From NCBI GenBank assembly GCA_022606425.2, contig JAHDVF020000015.1, forward strand, positions 62,001-126,000: a stretch of 64,000 nucleotides of DNA, in the 5' to 3' direction. The notes under the pieces were generated by a model. That model saw nothing but the letters and a program-made list of their open reading frames with translations, did not search any database and was not told the DNA's origin. Of this stretch, positions 51,569-63,414 are shown one piece after another (position 1 is the first letter of the stretch; the number at the start of each line of letters is the position of its first letter). Both the position numbers and the translations under genes were made by a program. Origin of the DNA: Lepidostoma basale (lineage: Eukaryota > Arthropoda > Insecta > Trichoptera > Lepidostomatidae).

Positions 51569-52306
51569 CGGTGGCGGGGTACTCCCATAGAAGCCCAGAA
51601 GCCCGGCTTGCGTAATTTTTTTTGAATCAAAACCTCTTCTGGCTTACAGAGGTTCAGCTCTTGTGGCTTTTCCTCTTACGTCTGATGGGAACATTGGTAT
51701 ATATAAGGTTCCCACCACCACCCGAGACTGTTATAGGACGCAGTGACGCCCTTTCATCAGTCTCGCTGCACTATCTAGGCCTGTTCCTTGTCCATCCGGG
51801 ACTTGCGTTAATTTAATTTTGCCTTTTCTTGTCATCAATCAAAAGGGTGACAGACCACATTTAATCTATTCTTTTAACCTTATATATCTCCCGCGCGGCC
51901 TCACATCTCTTTATTATTAAATAAAATCAGAAGTAAATATTATATAAAACACACATTAATACACAATAGGACAAATATATAACAAACTAAATTTTAAAAC
52001 AGGAAGAAGATAGTGTATGAGGGAGGCGGGAAAATGTTAAGTAAGAATGAATAAATTGGGATGGGATGGATGGAGGACAGGTTTTAGAAAGAGCAGAAAT
52101 TAATTAAAAAAAACAGTAGATATAAAAGACACATTATAAACAGAAAAGTAGATCAGAACACACCCACCAGGGAACATTGGAAGTTGGAAGGTGATTTGGT
52201 GGGTTGTTGGTCTATGCGGGGGCATGATTGCTTAGATTTGGGGGGTTCGATTCAAAAATTTTTACGCAAGCCAGGCTTCTGGGCTTCTATGGGAGTACCG
52301 CCACTG
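51569..52306. mobile_element. hAT-like non-autonomous element
   Basis: 738 bp; ends cggtggcggggtactcccat and, inverted, cagtggcggtactcccatag, with cagaagcccggcttgcgtaa next. 8-bp flanks gttaagat (51561-51568) and tttaagat (52307-52314) match 7 of 8. The CAGTGG-type ends and 8-bp duplication are hAT hallmarks. No transposase frame. Confidence 0.8.
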
Positions 52307-52564
52307 TTTAAGATGGATGTTTCTTATAAAAACATGTTTTTACAATAATTACTAAGCAAACATTTTAATATAATTAAAGATTTCATAATGTTTAAACATG
52401 ATGGAGCATGTCACTAGTTTATATCCAAGCGATTGGTTTGCGGCAAATTGTAACATTTTTGCTGATTCTTGCAATGCCACTCGTGGCTTTAATGTGGTAG
52501 TTTCCCGTTACTTTACACATTTATATACAGCAGGTTATTTGAACCCAATTATTGTATACAACTT

Positions 52565-52700
52565 TTTAGCTATTGCTAATCTATCGCCATTTTATTGTCA
52601 CATGAACTGTACCAGACCAAAGACAATTAGACAATCGGTCTGCCATTGCATGGATACGAACCTGGGGCCTTTGATGCAGCAGTCATAGCTCTTGGGCTAC
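52565..52700 (-). mobile_element. tRNA-derived SINE, degraded
   Basis: gctaatctatcgccattttattgtcac, accagaccaaagacaatt and tggatacgaacctgg correspond to the reversed body and box B of the SINE family. Confidence 0.65.
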
Positions 52701-52724
52701 TCTGGGCAAACTCCCGAAGACATC

Positions 52725-52800
52725 ATTATGAACCGTCTGAAACAGGACAGAGGCCTACACCAGGGTCATAGCCGGCATGGCACTCCAAGAAGAAGATGAT
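52725..52800 (+). mobile_element. LINE-E 3' scrap
   Basis: aacaggacagaggcctacac...catagccggcatggcactc followed by aagaagaagatg, like the end of LINE-E at 28620-28700. Confidence 0.5.
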
Positions 52801-53019
52801 TAATCTTCTAGAAAACGGATGTTTTGATCAATATTTAATATGGAATGTAAGAGCATTGTTCAACCGTGTTAAATAGACACAATTATGTTTTTTTTAAAGA
52901 GAATATTCAAGTCTGAACGGAGAGAAATCGTTGGATATGTATAATATATACTGTATTAAGGAACCGTTCATTACATTTGCGGGACATCAGAAAAACAATT
53001 AAAGAAAGTTTTATATCTC

Positions 53020-53880
53020 TTTTTATTTTTTATATACTTTGTATATACAACACTTATATTTAAAAAAAAATTACATAGACATGTTTCAGACAACTTCTTC
53101 AGTGATACATATTATAAAGATACATTTTAAAATATTATAAAATTGTTAACATGGTCTGACAATTTATTTTGGAATTTATTTTGGAACGTTTATGCTTTTG
53201 TTATAATTTAAAGTTCTTATTGGGGTTTGGGTAATTACTTACAACAAAGGAAATAAATCAAAGATTTTTATATAGACATGTTAATAATAGAATCTTTGAG
53301 CAACCTTGAAATTTTAGAAATTAAAAAAGCAATTAAAATTAAAGAAAATATTATAAATAATCAAATAAATTTAACGTCAAGTCCAATCATTAATTTATTT
53401 CCTTTGTTGTATGTAATTACCTGAACCCAAATAAATTATTTATAATTGATTCATAATATTTGTTATAACAAAAGCATAAACGTTCCAAAATTAATCTTTA
53501 TAACATCTGTCAGATCATGTAAAAAAAATTATAATATTTTAAAAATGTATTATATCTTTATAATATCGCCTCTTTGCAAGAATAACGTGTTATCCGAAAA
53601 ATTTAAAAATGAAACAAGATGCCCGTCTGAAAGAGACAAAGTGACAACACAATATACCACTGTTGTGTTGTCTCTTTCCCTCGTAAATTCTCTCCTTTTC
53701 ACTTTAAAAATACGATGTTTTTGCGCAGAGGCGCACGATATTTTTGCAAAGAGGCAATATGTATCACTGAAGAAGGACTGTTTGTCCGAAACATGTCTAT
53801 GTAATTTAATTTTTTTAATATAAGTGTTATTTATACAAAGTGTATTAAAAAGAAAAAAAGGGAAATAAAGCATCATAACA
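53020..53880. repeat. Long imperfect palindrome with a nested fold-back
   Basis: Arms pair around a centre near 53345: e.g. gtaattacttacaacaaagg (53231) with cctttgttgtatgtaattac (53401), and gaacgtttatgcttttgttat with ataacaaaagcataaacgtt. Outer ends are aattacatagacatgtttc and gaaacatgtctatgtaattt. A second inverted pair, tatcgcctctttgcaagaat / tatttttgcaaagaggcaat (53567-53765), sits in the right arm. Confidence 0.8.
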
Positions 53881-54078
53881 ACACAAAGTATGGCGTATAT
53901 AGAAGAAAGAGAAAGTTGATTAGATTTCAAATGATGCGATTTCTCGAGTAATTATTTATTATTATTATTTTAAATAGTCCATTGTTTTGGCTAAAACACT
54001 ATGATACTTCAATATTAATACTTTTAAAATTTATAACCCTGTTATAATATCACAATTTATTTTAATTCACCGTGAGTG

Positions 54079-54125
54079 TCGCGACAGCTGTTTTGCCAAC
54101 CAATGTTGGTGCTATCTAATCTAGC
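54079..54125. repeat. Repeat shared with the minisatellite flank at 20951
   Basis: gacagctgttttgccaacca followed by atgttgg, inverted relative to 20951-20990; then ctatctaatctagctatc, also at 15219. Confidence 0.5.
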
Positions 54126-54184
54126 TATCCCTCCATCTATTTAGCGGACTTTCGGGGAGATGTTAGCCTCAGCGGGGAGATGCA

Positions 54185-54655
54185 TTCCTCTTGGGCATGC
54201 TGGGGACCAATAGTTTACAGATAAGAAGGGATGGGTGCACACTTACCCATTTCTTCAGACTTATCAGGGGATTCTTTGAGAATTCCGTAATCTTGGAGGC
54301 TATCCATCTTTATGTTCCGGATGGTTATCTTCGACAGCGTCAGCACAGACTGTTTTATCTCCCAACATGCAGAACCAACCTGCCTCTGGTGATGCCGGTG
54401 GGGAGAGCAATCAAACCGCTGAACATGATCGCTTCGGAGATCGATGTCTTTCATATTCGCGAAAGTACATTCAGAAGACAAATACTCTTGACTTTGGAGA
54501 GTATCTTGTATTCCTAATGTCGAACCATCTCTCATGCGTTCCTGGTATTATATATTTATTATGTTTTACCTGTTCTCAATAGATGCCTTAAACTATAAAA
54601 AATGTTTGTAATGTCTTTTGAGAAAATAAACTGATTTGATTGATTGATTGATTGA
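54185..54655 (+). mobile_element. LINE-B fragment with intact frame and GATT tail
   Basis: Frame 54191-54517 (108 aa): [54 protein letters not shown]; 3' UTR and tail of gatt units to 54652. Confidence 0.85.
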
Positions 54656-54905
54656 ACAGAAATCTGATGTGCATCAACATGTGGGATTCTGGAGGGATCC
54701 ATCCTCTGCACGTGTGCATTCCAGTATCTTCTGCGTTGTCTGCCCCATCTCACGATATCTTCCACCTTGCAGATTTTGCAGACAGCCGTATTCCTCACCA
54801 TATCACAAAGAGTCTTTCCTGCTATCATCCTCAGCGTCCGCATCTCTACCACCCGCACTTTAGCCTTCGTTCTTGTGGTATCCGGTCTGGTCTCAATGCT
54901 ATATT
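54656..54905 (-). mobile_element. LINE-G-like fragment
   Basis: Reverse strand: VVEMRTLRMIAGKTLCDMVR, KVEDIVRWGRQRRRYWNAHV. It meets LINE-B tail to tail. Confidence 0.7.
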
Positions 54906-55224
54906 AATTTATGCAAAAGGTTCGGTTGTCTTGCCTTTAAATATAAATGTGGAAATCGCTTCATTTGATTGTGGCAACTAGCGAAGAAAAATGCTGTGTG
55001 AATGTACATTTGTCCATATATGATGAAAGTAAATATTAACTTCACATATAACAAGAATAAGTCTACTGTTTGGCCATCTTAACATTTGTAATAGTGAAAA
55101 TCTAGTTAAATTAATATAAATAAATTATTGTAAATCACTAGTTATATTTTTAATTATAAATAAATTTGTTCAAAGCAAATTCCATTATATTAATTTTTTT
55201 TAATTATAAGAAATCGGGGGAATT
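54906..55224. other. No recognisable feature
   Basis: AT-rich spacer. Confidence 0.4.
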
Positions 55225-55355
55225 AACCTGCCTCTGGTTACGCTGATGGGGAGAGCAATCAGTCCGCATCGCATAATCTCCAATGTTTTTCATATTAACA
55301 AAAGTACTTTCAAAAGACAAATACTCTTAATAGTTAAGAGTATCTTGTCTTCCTA
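55225..55355 (+). mobile_element. LINE-B scrap
   Basis: aacctgcctctggttacgct...ggggagagcaatcag, then gtacttt..aaaagacaaatactctta; short and diverged. Confidence 0.6.
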
Positions 55356-55399
55356 AAATTCATTCATTATACAATTACGCTTCGATCGAAATAATTCAC

Positions 55400-55622
55400 T
55401 GTCTTCTTCTACTACTCCTTTAAGACCTAGGTCTTGTGCTGTTGTCACGTTGGCCTCTGGTAACCCTCCATCTCTTTGGTGGTCTTCCGAGAGGACATAG
55501 CCAACAGGAATCTGTTGCGTCACAACGCGTGGAATTCTGAAGGGATCCATCCTCTTTATGTGCCATTTCAACGTCTTCTGCGTTGTCTACCCAATCTGAC
55601 AATATCTTCACCTTGCAGATTT
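55400..55622 (-). mobile_element. LINE-G-like fragment
   Basis: Reverse strand: WHIKRMDPFRIPRV (cf. AHVQRMDPSRIPHV at 54700) and GRPPKRWR. Confidence 0.6.
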
Positions 55623-56265
55623 CATGTATTTTATTATTTTTATTGAAAACCGGAGATAAATTACCAATACATTCAAACAATATGATTTGTGACACAATAC
55701 ATAACTCTTGCATCTCACTTTTGCTTATTCTGTATTCACAAGTGCGTGAGAAAGACAAATTATTCAGGTATCAATCTTAGAAATACATTCATAACTCCAC
55801 ATCTTCAGTTAATTTGATACAAACATCTTGAAAGGGGTTGAATTCAAATAAAATTGTTATTTAGCTACTTCCCGATTTCTAGAAATTTCTTCGTATTCTA
55901 TTTTTGTAAAAAATCTATGATTTTAAATTGTATTTATCTTTGGTGTATATACTTCAAAAGGTAAACTAATTATACTTGTATTTCAATAAATTAAAGTAAT
56001 AAAACTAGGTTTTTATAATTATTATATTAAACATTAATATTTAAGTTATGTTTGTTATTATTTGTTGTTATTTTTGAAATATTTGTAACAAAATGTCATT
56101 TGCATCTATTATATTTGTCTGCAATAGTTTCATAAAAATTATTAAATGAAAATTCCAAAGATAATTCATTTTTAAAATTATATTTTAAGAGACTGACGTG
56201 ATTCTTCTCACTATCAATTCATTAAAACTTTTATAAGGTTGACATTACCACTGTGGAATTGCATA
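55623..56265. other. No recognisable feature
   Basis: AT-rich sequence without recognised repeats or frames. Confidence 0.4.
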
Positions 56266-56660
56266 ATAATGCTTTTTTGTTTGAGTATATTTTTTATAAT
56301 TACTTTGAGTATATTTTTCCAATTTGAATATTTTTTTAAAACATTTTATACGTACTCGTATTTTCACAAACATGTTTCGGTCCACAGATATAGAAATTCT
56401 TCGGTACAGAAAATTTAAAAGATGCTTTCTGAGGAAGGGCATCTATGGCCCAAAACACCCGTTTGTGAAAAGTGCAAAAAAGTGTTGTGAAAATACAATA
56501 CTTTTCTCAATTTGTTTTTTTATGTTTTATGCATTCATCATTAAAAGATCAATGAAAACTCTAAATAAACTGGTTAATATAGTTCTTCCGGTAATTAAGA
56601 TATAAAACCATTAAAAAATGTTAAAAAGAATATACTCAAAAGTGAAAAAAAAAAAGAAAC
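56266..56660. repeat. Possible fold-back element
   Basis: tttgagtatattttt at the left and aaaagaatatactcaaa at the right are complementary; the centre has acaaacatgtttcgg, a motif also found in the hairpin elements at 9490 and 53090. Confidence 0.45.
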
Positions 56661-56671
56661 AGGTGGTAATC

Positions 56672-56725
56672 AAATGGAGCAATGTCCGGTGAATATGGTG
56701 GGTGTCTCATCATCCATCCCAGGTC
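56672..56725 (-). mobile_element. mariner transposase scrap
   Basis: Reverse strand reads [14 protein letters not shown], the conserved segment before the third catalytic position. About 50 bp only. Confidence 0.5.
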
Positions 56726-57409
56726 CTAATTTTAATTATCATTTTGATTATGTCCTATCCATTGTTTAACCTATTTTCAATTTACACATTGCAATTTTAT
56801 ATTATAGTAATAATAAGCAAGTGACATTTTGTTTAAGATTATATTTTTATTTTTATGTTTTAGCATTATATGAATTGTTTTTTATTATTATTATTAAATC
56901 ATTCCTGTACACAGATACATGTTACTATATTTATTTGTTATTCACACTATCCCGGAATTGGTTTTGATCTTAAGACATTCGCTGCGGAGATATTTATATT
57001 TTATCTTTTACGAGAGCATTGCGCACTGTTTATTACAGATACACAATGGATAACCAGCAACTTAAGTGTGTTTCAACGATAAAAGATCTTGGTATGAAAG
57101 TAGACTGACTTCATGCTCTAAACTACAAAAAACTAGAACTGTCTGTCCACATTAGAAAATATCGGATCATTTCAAATTGGGTATTCAAACTAAAAATCGG
57201 TAATAAGATTTTGGATAAATCAATTACCTACATTAGAAGTAAGTAGAAAATCGTCCATTACAAAATCATCAAAACATTGAATTAAGTAACTAAATGTTAC
57301 TTAAACTATCAATAAGAACAACTGACTATTGTGTATACACACAAAGGCGCATTCTTTTTCATAGTTCGCTTTTTTAGCACTTATTAAAATGTACGGATCA
57401 GATTTTTGG
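56726..57409. other. No recognisable feature
   Basis: AT-rich sequence without recognised repeats or frames. Confidence 0.4.
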
Positions 57410-58612
57410 ACTTCGTACATTGACAGAGAAGTTTCTGGCCAAAAACTGCAAACTTTTCTGTGCATTTGTCGACTTGCAAAAAGCATATGATTACGTTAAT
57501 AGAGAAAAGTTGTGGGAAATATTGTCTGAATATGGAATAAGTACAAAACTGATCACGGCAATTAAGTCGCTATACACAGAAAGCACTGCTAGTGTCAGAG
57601 TAAATGGAGATCTTACAGCCTGATTTGATATCAATAAAGGTGTCAAACAGGGTTGCGTAATGTCCCCGTGGTTATTTAATCTGTATATGGACAAATGTAC
57701 GAAAGAGCTGAAAGGGTTGGATGTAGGTGCCAAAATGAGCGGAGTGTCAGTAAGCTGTCTCTTGTATGCGGATGACGCTGTCCTTCTTGCAGACAACGAG
57801 CATGAACTACAAGTCCTGGTGAATTGTATGTATGAGGTATGCATGCGAAATGATCTGATGATGAATGTTAATAAGTCTAAGGTAATGATTTTTTGAAAAG
57901 GAAGAAACCACGACAGTCTGCAACATTAGCGTGAATGGTGGAAATTTGGAGCAAGTAGTTGAGTTCGTGTATTTAGGTAGTATATTTACAAGAGATGGGC
58001 GAGTGGAGAGGGATATTGAAAGAAGGGTTGGGGCAGGCAACAAAGTGAATGGTGCACTTAAAGTTGTCATCGCAAACAAAAACCTATCCAAAAAAGCTAG
58101 AATGGCAGTGCACAATGGTGTTCTTCTACCGACTCTTATGTATGGAAGCAAAGCATGGAACAGGCAAAAGAAGGATGAAAGTAGAATACATGCAGTAGAA
58201 ATGAGATCTCTTAGACGAATGTGTGGATATTCTGTGTATGATAGAGTGTCGAATGAAAATATAAGAAGTGAATGCGGTGCGAATGATGGTGTCATGAACA
58301 AAATAATGAAAGGATCATTAAGATGGTTTGGACATATGGAAAGAATGAATGAAGAAAGAATGGTAAAAAAATTATATGTTAATGATGTAAATGGTACCAG
58401 AAATAGAGGAAGACCAAGGAAAACGTGGCACGATCAAATAAATCAAATATTGAATGTCGGCCATGTGAGGAGTCAGAGAAATCGACGCGCGTGCATGACA
58501 CGATGTATGAATGTTGAGGAAGCGAGAGAAATATGTCAGGAAAGAAAAGTGTGGCAGTCCATTCTTTCTGCCTACCCCTTCGGGGAGACGGCGTGATGGT
58601 TAGTTAGTTTAG
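57410..58612 (+). mobile_element. LINE-A, longest copy, with reverse-transcriptase core
   Basis: RT motifs in order: FCAFVDLQKAYDYVNREKLW, GVKQGCVMSPWLFNLYMDK, CLLYADDAVLLAD (YADD), then YLGSIFTRDGR and the C-terminal region to [15 protein letters not shown] stands in frame at 57621-57623. One extra T at about 57890 (ttttttgaaaag; five T in the copy at 846) shifts the frame. Everything before the palm, including the endonuclease, is gone. RTE-like by motif order and the GTTA tail. Not autonomous. Confidence 0.88.
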
Positions 58613-58959
58613 TTTTAGTTAAAATAGTCTTAATTTGATTTATCGCACTGATAATTTGCTTAAGTCACGAAGAGGTAAGTAGGAAATGGTCCATTACATA
58701 CTCGTAAATAATCAAAACATTGAATTAAGTTACCAAATGTTGAACATGAACTGCGTTTCATATGTTGAACTGAAGAGGACTGCAGAAGACCGAACGCAGA
58801 GGAGGACAAACTGCAAGACTTTACTGCAAACCAATCCCTGGGATTGGAACTGAGAAGATGAAAGGTCAGTTATTATTTTTAATATTTTATTTGGGTCATT
58901 TTTTGCCTTGCCAAGGCATTACCAAATTTCATTAGATACCAAAATTATTAACTAATTAA
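58613..58959. other. Mostly unassigned; LINE-H scrap at 58760-58860
   Basis: gactttactgcaaaccaatcc...gggattggaactgagaag resembles the 3' end of LINE-H (9885-9915). The rest is not recognised. Confidence 0.4.
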
Positions 58960-59808
58960 CAATCACGTCGTCTCTCCGAAGGGGTACGCAGAAAGAATGG
59001 ACTGCCACAGTTTTCTTTCCTGACATATTTCTCTCGATTCCTCAACATTCATAGATCATGTTATAAACGCGCGTCGATTTCTCTGACTCCTCACGTGGCC
59101 GACATTCAATGTTAAATTTATTTGATCGTGCCACGTTTTCCTCAGTCTTCTTCTATTTCTAGTTCCATTTACATAGTTAATATACCTATAATTTTTTTTA
59201 AATTCTTTCTTTCCATATGTCCAAACAATCTTAATGATCCTTTCATTATTTTGTTAATGACACCATCATTCGCACCGCATTCACTTCTTATATTTTCATT
59301 CGACACTCTATCATACACAGAGTATCCAGAGTAGTAGGTATACAAGCATGGAACTGGCAAAAGAATGATGAAAATAGAATAAATGCAGTAGAAATGAGAT
59401 CTCTTGGACGATTGTGTAGATAATCTGGGTATGATAGAGTGTCGAATGAAAATATAAGAAGTGAATGCGGTGCGAATGATGGTGTTATGAACATAATATT
59501 GGAAGGATCATTAAGATGGTTTAGACACATGGAAAGAATGAATAAAGAAAGAAAGGTAAAAAAATTATGTGTTAACAATGTAAATGGAATCAGAAATAGG
59601 GGAAAACCGAGGAAAACGTGGCACGATCAAATAAATCAAATATTGAATGTCGGCCATGTGAGGAGTCAGAGAAATCGACACGCGTGCATGACACTATGTA
59701 AGAATGTTAAGGAAGCGAGAGAAATATGTCAGGAAAGAAAAGTGTGGTAGTACATTATTTTTGCCTACCCCTTCGGGGAGACGGCGCCGCGTGATGGTTT
59801 GTTAGTTT
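58960..59808. mobile_element. Head-to-head LINE-A pair
   Basis: 58960-59335 is LINE-A in - orientation (taattaacaatcacgtcg...); 59338-59808 is LINE-A in + orientation to gcgtgatgg. Both cover the [13 protein letters not shown] to SAYPFGE part, so about 350-bp arms can pair. Confidence 0.8.
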
Positions 59809-59913
59809 TCTAATGTAAACATTTATTTAGAAATAATGTTTTCTGGAGTTTTTATCATAATATAATGATGCGATGTTTCTTCCAACAAGAAAACTTCCGT
59901 AAGACTAGGCTCA

Positions 59914-60116
59914 AACGCGAAGGACACGAGCGCGATGGACACGAACGCGATGGACACGAGCGCGAAGGACACGAGCGCGATGGACACGAGCGCAATGGAC
60001 ACGAGCGCGATGGACACGAGCGCGATGGACACGTGCGCGAAGGACATGAGCGCGAAGGACACGTGCGCGAAGGACATGAGCGCGAAGGACACGTGCGCGA
60101 AGCACACGAGCGCGAC
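59914..60116. repeat. 15-bp GC-rich tandem repeat
   Basis: About 13.5 units of ggacacgagcgcgat with a/t and g/a variants. Because the unit is 15 nt and lacks stops in most frames, long Arg/Glu/Gly/His or Arg/Ser/Cys/Pro frames appear on both strands; these are repeat artefacts unless proven otherwise. GC content stands out from the AT-rich flanks. Confidence 0.95.
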
Positions 60117-60544
60117 AAAATGTTTTTTTTTTTTAAATAATATTATTATACTCTGTTGCCCAAGACATGATAACAAAAAATGTGAAAATACCGTTTAATG
60201 AATTTAAAATTAAAATCTTTACTAACGCAATTTTTAAAATATATGATCTACTAATATTATTTATTGTTCAATTATAACAAAGAACAATTAGCAGTTATTA
60301 TTTTTAATTAATATTTTTTATCTTGACATTTCCTTTGTTTAAGTTGTATAATTATCAAAATGCTATCTCCAATTTCATTGTTATCGACAGTACCTACCGA
60401 TACCTGAGAATAAATACGTCGTACTATATTCGACAATCACTGCTATATTTGACAATTCGCATTTGATTAATTTTGATTTTATTATAACCTTTCATTATAC
60501 ATACATGTGTAGCTACATAAAGCACAAACCCTTTATCTCCCTAC
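60117..60544. other. No recognisable feature
   Basis: AT-rich spacer. Confidence 0.4.
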
Positions 60545-61108
60545 CGGTATCGGAAGGATGATAGATTCCCATCGTAAATAAGCGCAGAAAGGATGGATCT
60601 ACGAGCTGTTATATCCTCACATACTTCATCAACATTCAGATCAATCGTAAACTGGCAAAATATCAGATCTTCTTCTTCTTTTTCTTTGCTAGCCTTCTTC
60701 CCTCCACTGCTGGATATAGGCCTCTTCCAATTTCTTCCACTCGTCTCTATCCTGCCCCTTTTGCATCCAAGATTTTCCAACCCTTTTGATAATATCATCG
60801 GTCCATCTCATCGGTGGCCTTCCGACACTTCGTCTATTTTCCCATGGTCTCCAACTGAGTATCCTGGGTGCCCATCTGTTGCCACCCTGTCTAGCCAAGT
60901 GTCCAGCCCATTGCCATTTCAATTTTGCCACTCGGTCCATGACGTCAGCAACCCTGGTGCGGCGTCTGATTTCTTCATTTCTTATGCGATCACGCAAGCT
61001 CACACCAAGTATCTGTCTTTCCATGGACCTCTGTGTACACTTGAGCCTGTGGACACTTTTTGCTGTAAGAGTTGTCGTCTCTAGTCCGTATGTCATCATG
61101 GTCATCAT
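60545..61108 (-). mobile_element. LINE-F relative plus a further LINE 3' end
   Basis: Frame 60689-61108 (139 aa): TYGLETTTLTAKSVHRLKC, MDRVAKLKWQWAGHLARQG, RSVGRPPMRWTDDIIKRVG. 60545-60660 reads FTIDLNVDEVCEDITARRS, another LINE C-terminus. Confidence 0.75.
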
Positions 61109-61141
61109 TGATCATAAATATATATCAATACATCTGTTCTT

Positions 61142-61250
61142 CAACAACAACAAACCATCACGCCGTTTCCCCGCAGGGGTAGGCAGAGAGAATGGACCGC
61201 CACACTACTCTATCCTGACACACCTTTCGAGCTTCCTCCACATTCTATAC
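61142..61250 (-). mobile_element. LINE-A2 3' end
   Basis: caacaacaacaaaccatcac, then the 3' codons in reverse; cut at 61250. Confidence 0.7.
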
Positions 61251-61564
61251 TAACTATAAACGACCCACAAAAATGACAATGCACAATTACAAAAAACATG
61301 TAACTACGGAGACATTAAAAAAAGGGCGGCTTGAATGTAGTGTAATTTTTAAAAATAAGTAAATAGTTTAAATAGTGTTATAATATAGTATATAAGACAA
61401 TTCATTTTATGTTATACACTTTAGGATATGTGTTGCTCTCCTAATCATTAATTATTCCCTAAATTTAGAAATTATATATTATATATATAGAGTGCTAGGA
61501 ATGCCTCCCTAGAACGGGTTACCCCAGTTGGGAGGTATTAAAACCATGTACTTGGTAAATGATC
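61251..61564. other. No recognisable feature
   Basis: AT-rich spacer. Confidence 0.4.
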
Positions 61565-62600
61565 AATAACATTCATACATCGAGTCATGACCAATATTTA
61601 ATATTAGATTAATTTGGTCATGCCATGTTTCCCTCGGTCTACCTCGACTCCTTACTCCATTTACATCGTTAACGTATACTTTTTTAACCATTCCTTCTTC
61701 ACCCATGCGCTCCATATGCCCGAACCAACGCAGCGATCCTTTCATAATTTTGTTCATAATACCTTCTTTCGCTCTACATTCCTTCCTAATATCAGCATTT
61801 GAGATTCTGTCATACATCGTTCTACCACACATACGTCTTAGGGACCTCATCTCTAACTAACTAACTTACCATCACGCCGTCTCCCCGGAGGGGTAGGCAG
61901 AAAGAATGGAACGCCACACTGTTCTGTCCTGACATATGTACTTCTCTCGCTTCCTCTACATTCATACATCTTGTCATGCACGCACGTCGATTTCTCCGAC
62001 TCCTCACGTGACCGACATTCAATATTTGATTGATTTGATCGTGCCACGTTTTCCTCGGCCTTCCTCTATTTCTAGCTCCGCTCACGCCGTTTACATATAC
62101 CATCTCTACCATTCTGTCTTCACTCATTCTTTCCATGTGTCCAGAACATCATAATGACCCTTTAATTATTTTGTTCATAACACTTTCATTCGCACCACAT
62201 TCACTTCTTATACTTGCATTTGTCACTCTATCATATACAGATTTGCCACACATTCGTCTTAGAGATCTCATTTCTACAGCATTTATTCTACTTTCATCCT
62301 TCTTTTGCCAGTTCCATGCTTCACTTCCATACATAAGGGTCGGCACAAGAACACCATTGTGCACTGCCATCTTTGCAGGTTGCTTCTGATCCGTTTACAT
62401 ATACCATCTTTACCATTCTGTCTTCACTCATTCTTTCCATGTGTCCAAACCATCTTAATGACCCTTTCCTTATTTTGTTCATAACACTTTCATTCGCACC
62501 ACATTCACTTCTTATACTTGCATTTGTCATTCTATCATATCACCTCGTCTCTACCGCATTTATTCTGCTCTCATCCTTCTAGCAGTTCCATGCTTCGCTT
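61565..62600 (-). mobile_element. Three LINE-A/A2 fragments in a row
   Basis: 61565-61855: A2 piece ([20 protein letters not shown]). 61856-62375: A with tail ctaactaacttaccatcacg and frame to [13 protein letters not shown]. 62376-62600: a third piece repeating the [18 protein letters not shown] segment. All reverse strand; the last two share the same sequence type, so a local duplication is likely. Confidence 0.75.
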
Positions 62601-62674
62601 CCATAACATCTGTTCTTGTAGATGTTTTATTAATTTTTATATGAATGAGATGTTATGTACATAGCATTTTAGAT

Positions 62675-62950
62675 AAAGGTATCCGGCGTCATCAAGTTGG
62701 CCGCAACCCTTAAGTGGCAATTGGCGGGACATGTCGCTCGTGATCCAGATGAAAAGTGGACAAGGCGACTGCTGTGCTGGTGGCCAAGGACGACAAAGCG
62801 TGGAGTTAGGCGCCCACAGTTGCGTTGGCGCGACGATATCCAGAGAAGTGCACGAAGTGTCTGGATGCGAATCGTTCAGGATAGAAGAGAATGGAAAATG
62901 CGAGAGGAGGCCTACGTCCAGGAGTGGACGGCCACAACAGATTAAAGAAG
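62675..62950 (+). mobile_element. LINE-F relative
   Basis: Encodes LKWQLAGHVARDPDEKWTRR, KRGVRRPQLRWRDDIQRS and EEAYVQEWTATTD then a stop. Confidence 0.75.
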
Positions 62951-63083
62951 AAAAAGAGATGTTTTACATTGTCAAATGTGAAATGTCATATCCATAATAA
63001 ACATGTTTTTTTTACAATCGTAAAATAGAAAGTTTTACGCAGTGGTTCCATCAACAATCGTATTTTATCGTCTGATAATTCCC

Positions 63084-63410
63084 TAGGGCAGGGATGGCAA
63101 ACCTTTTTGAGCCTGAGTGCCAAAAAAATATATATTTTTTTCAATATAACTAACTAACTAATTAACTATCACGCCGTCTCCCCGAAAGGGTAGGCAGAAA
63201 GAATGGACTGTCACACTTTTACTGATGCGGCACTCCATCCTTCTCTTTTCGCTCTGCGGGAGACGCGGTGTGATGGGTTGCGAACCTCATCGCCACCAAT
63301 AGGCATCTCCCGCGCACACTTCGATATAATATTATATACCTATATATTTTTTAAATATATATGTCGCGTGCCACATGCCATGGAAATAAATAGCATAAAA
63401 CAAACAAACA
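63084..63410. mobile_element. hAT-type terminal fragments split by a LINE-A tail
   Basis: cagggatggcaaaccttttt at 63090 and gcgtgccacatgccatgg at 63367 look like the two ends of a hAT-type repeat. Between them, 63150-63221 is a LINE-A 3' end in reverse. tgatgcggcactccatcctt after it recurs at 63939, again next to a LINE-A tail. Confidence 0.45.
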
Positions 63411-63414
63411 AACA

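Noticed and set aside
53446..53930. Overlapping 125-126-aa frames on both strands
   Set aside because: They lie in the palindrome 53020-53880 and mirror each other.
57410..58612. Active LINE-A
   Set aside because: In-frame TGA, a one-base insertion and no endonuclease region.
59823..60198. Long frames on both strands over the 15-bp repeat
   Set aside because: They are caused by a 15-nt unit without stops; no splice sites, no domain and several frames equally open.
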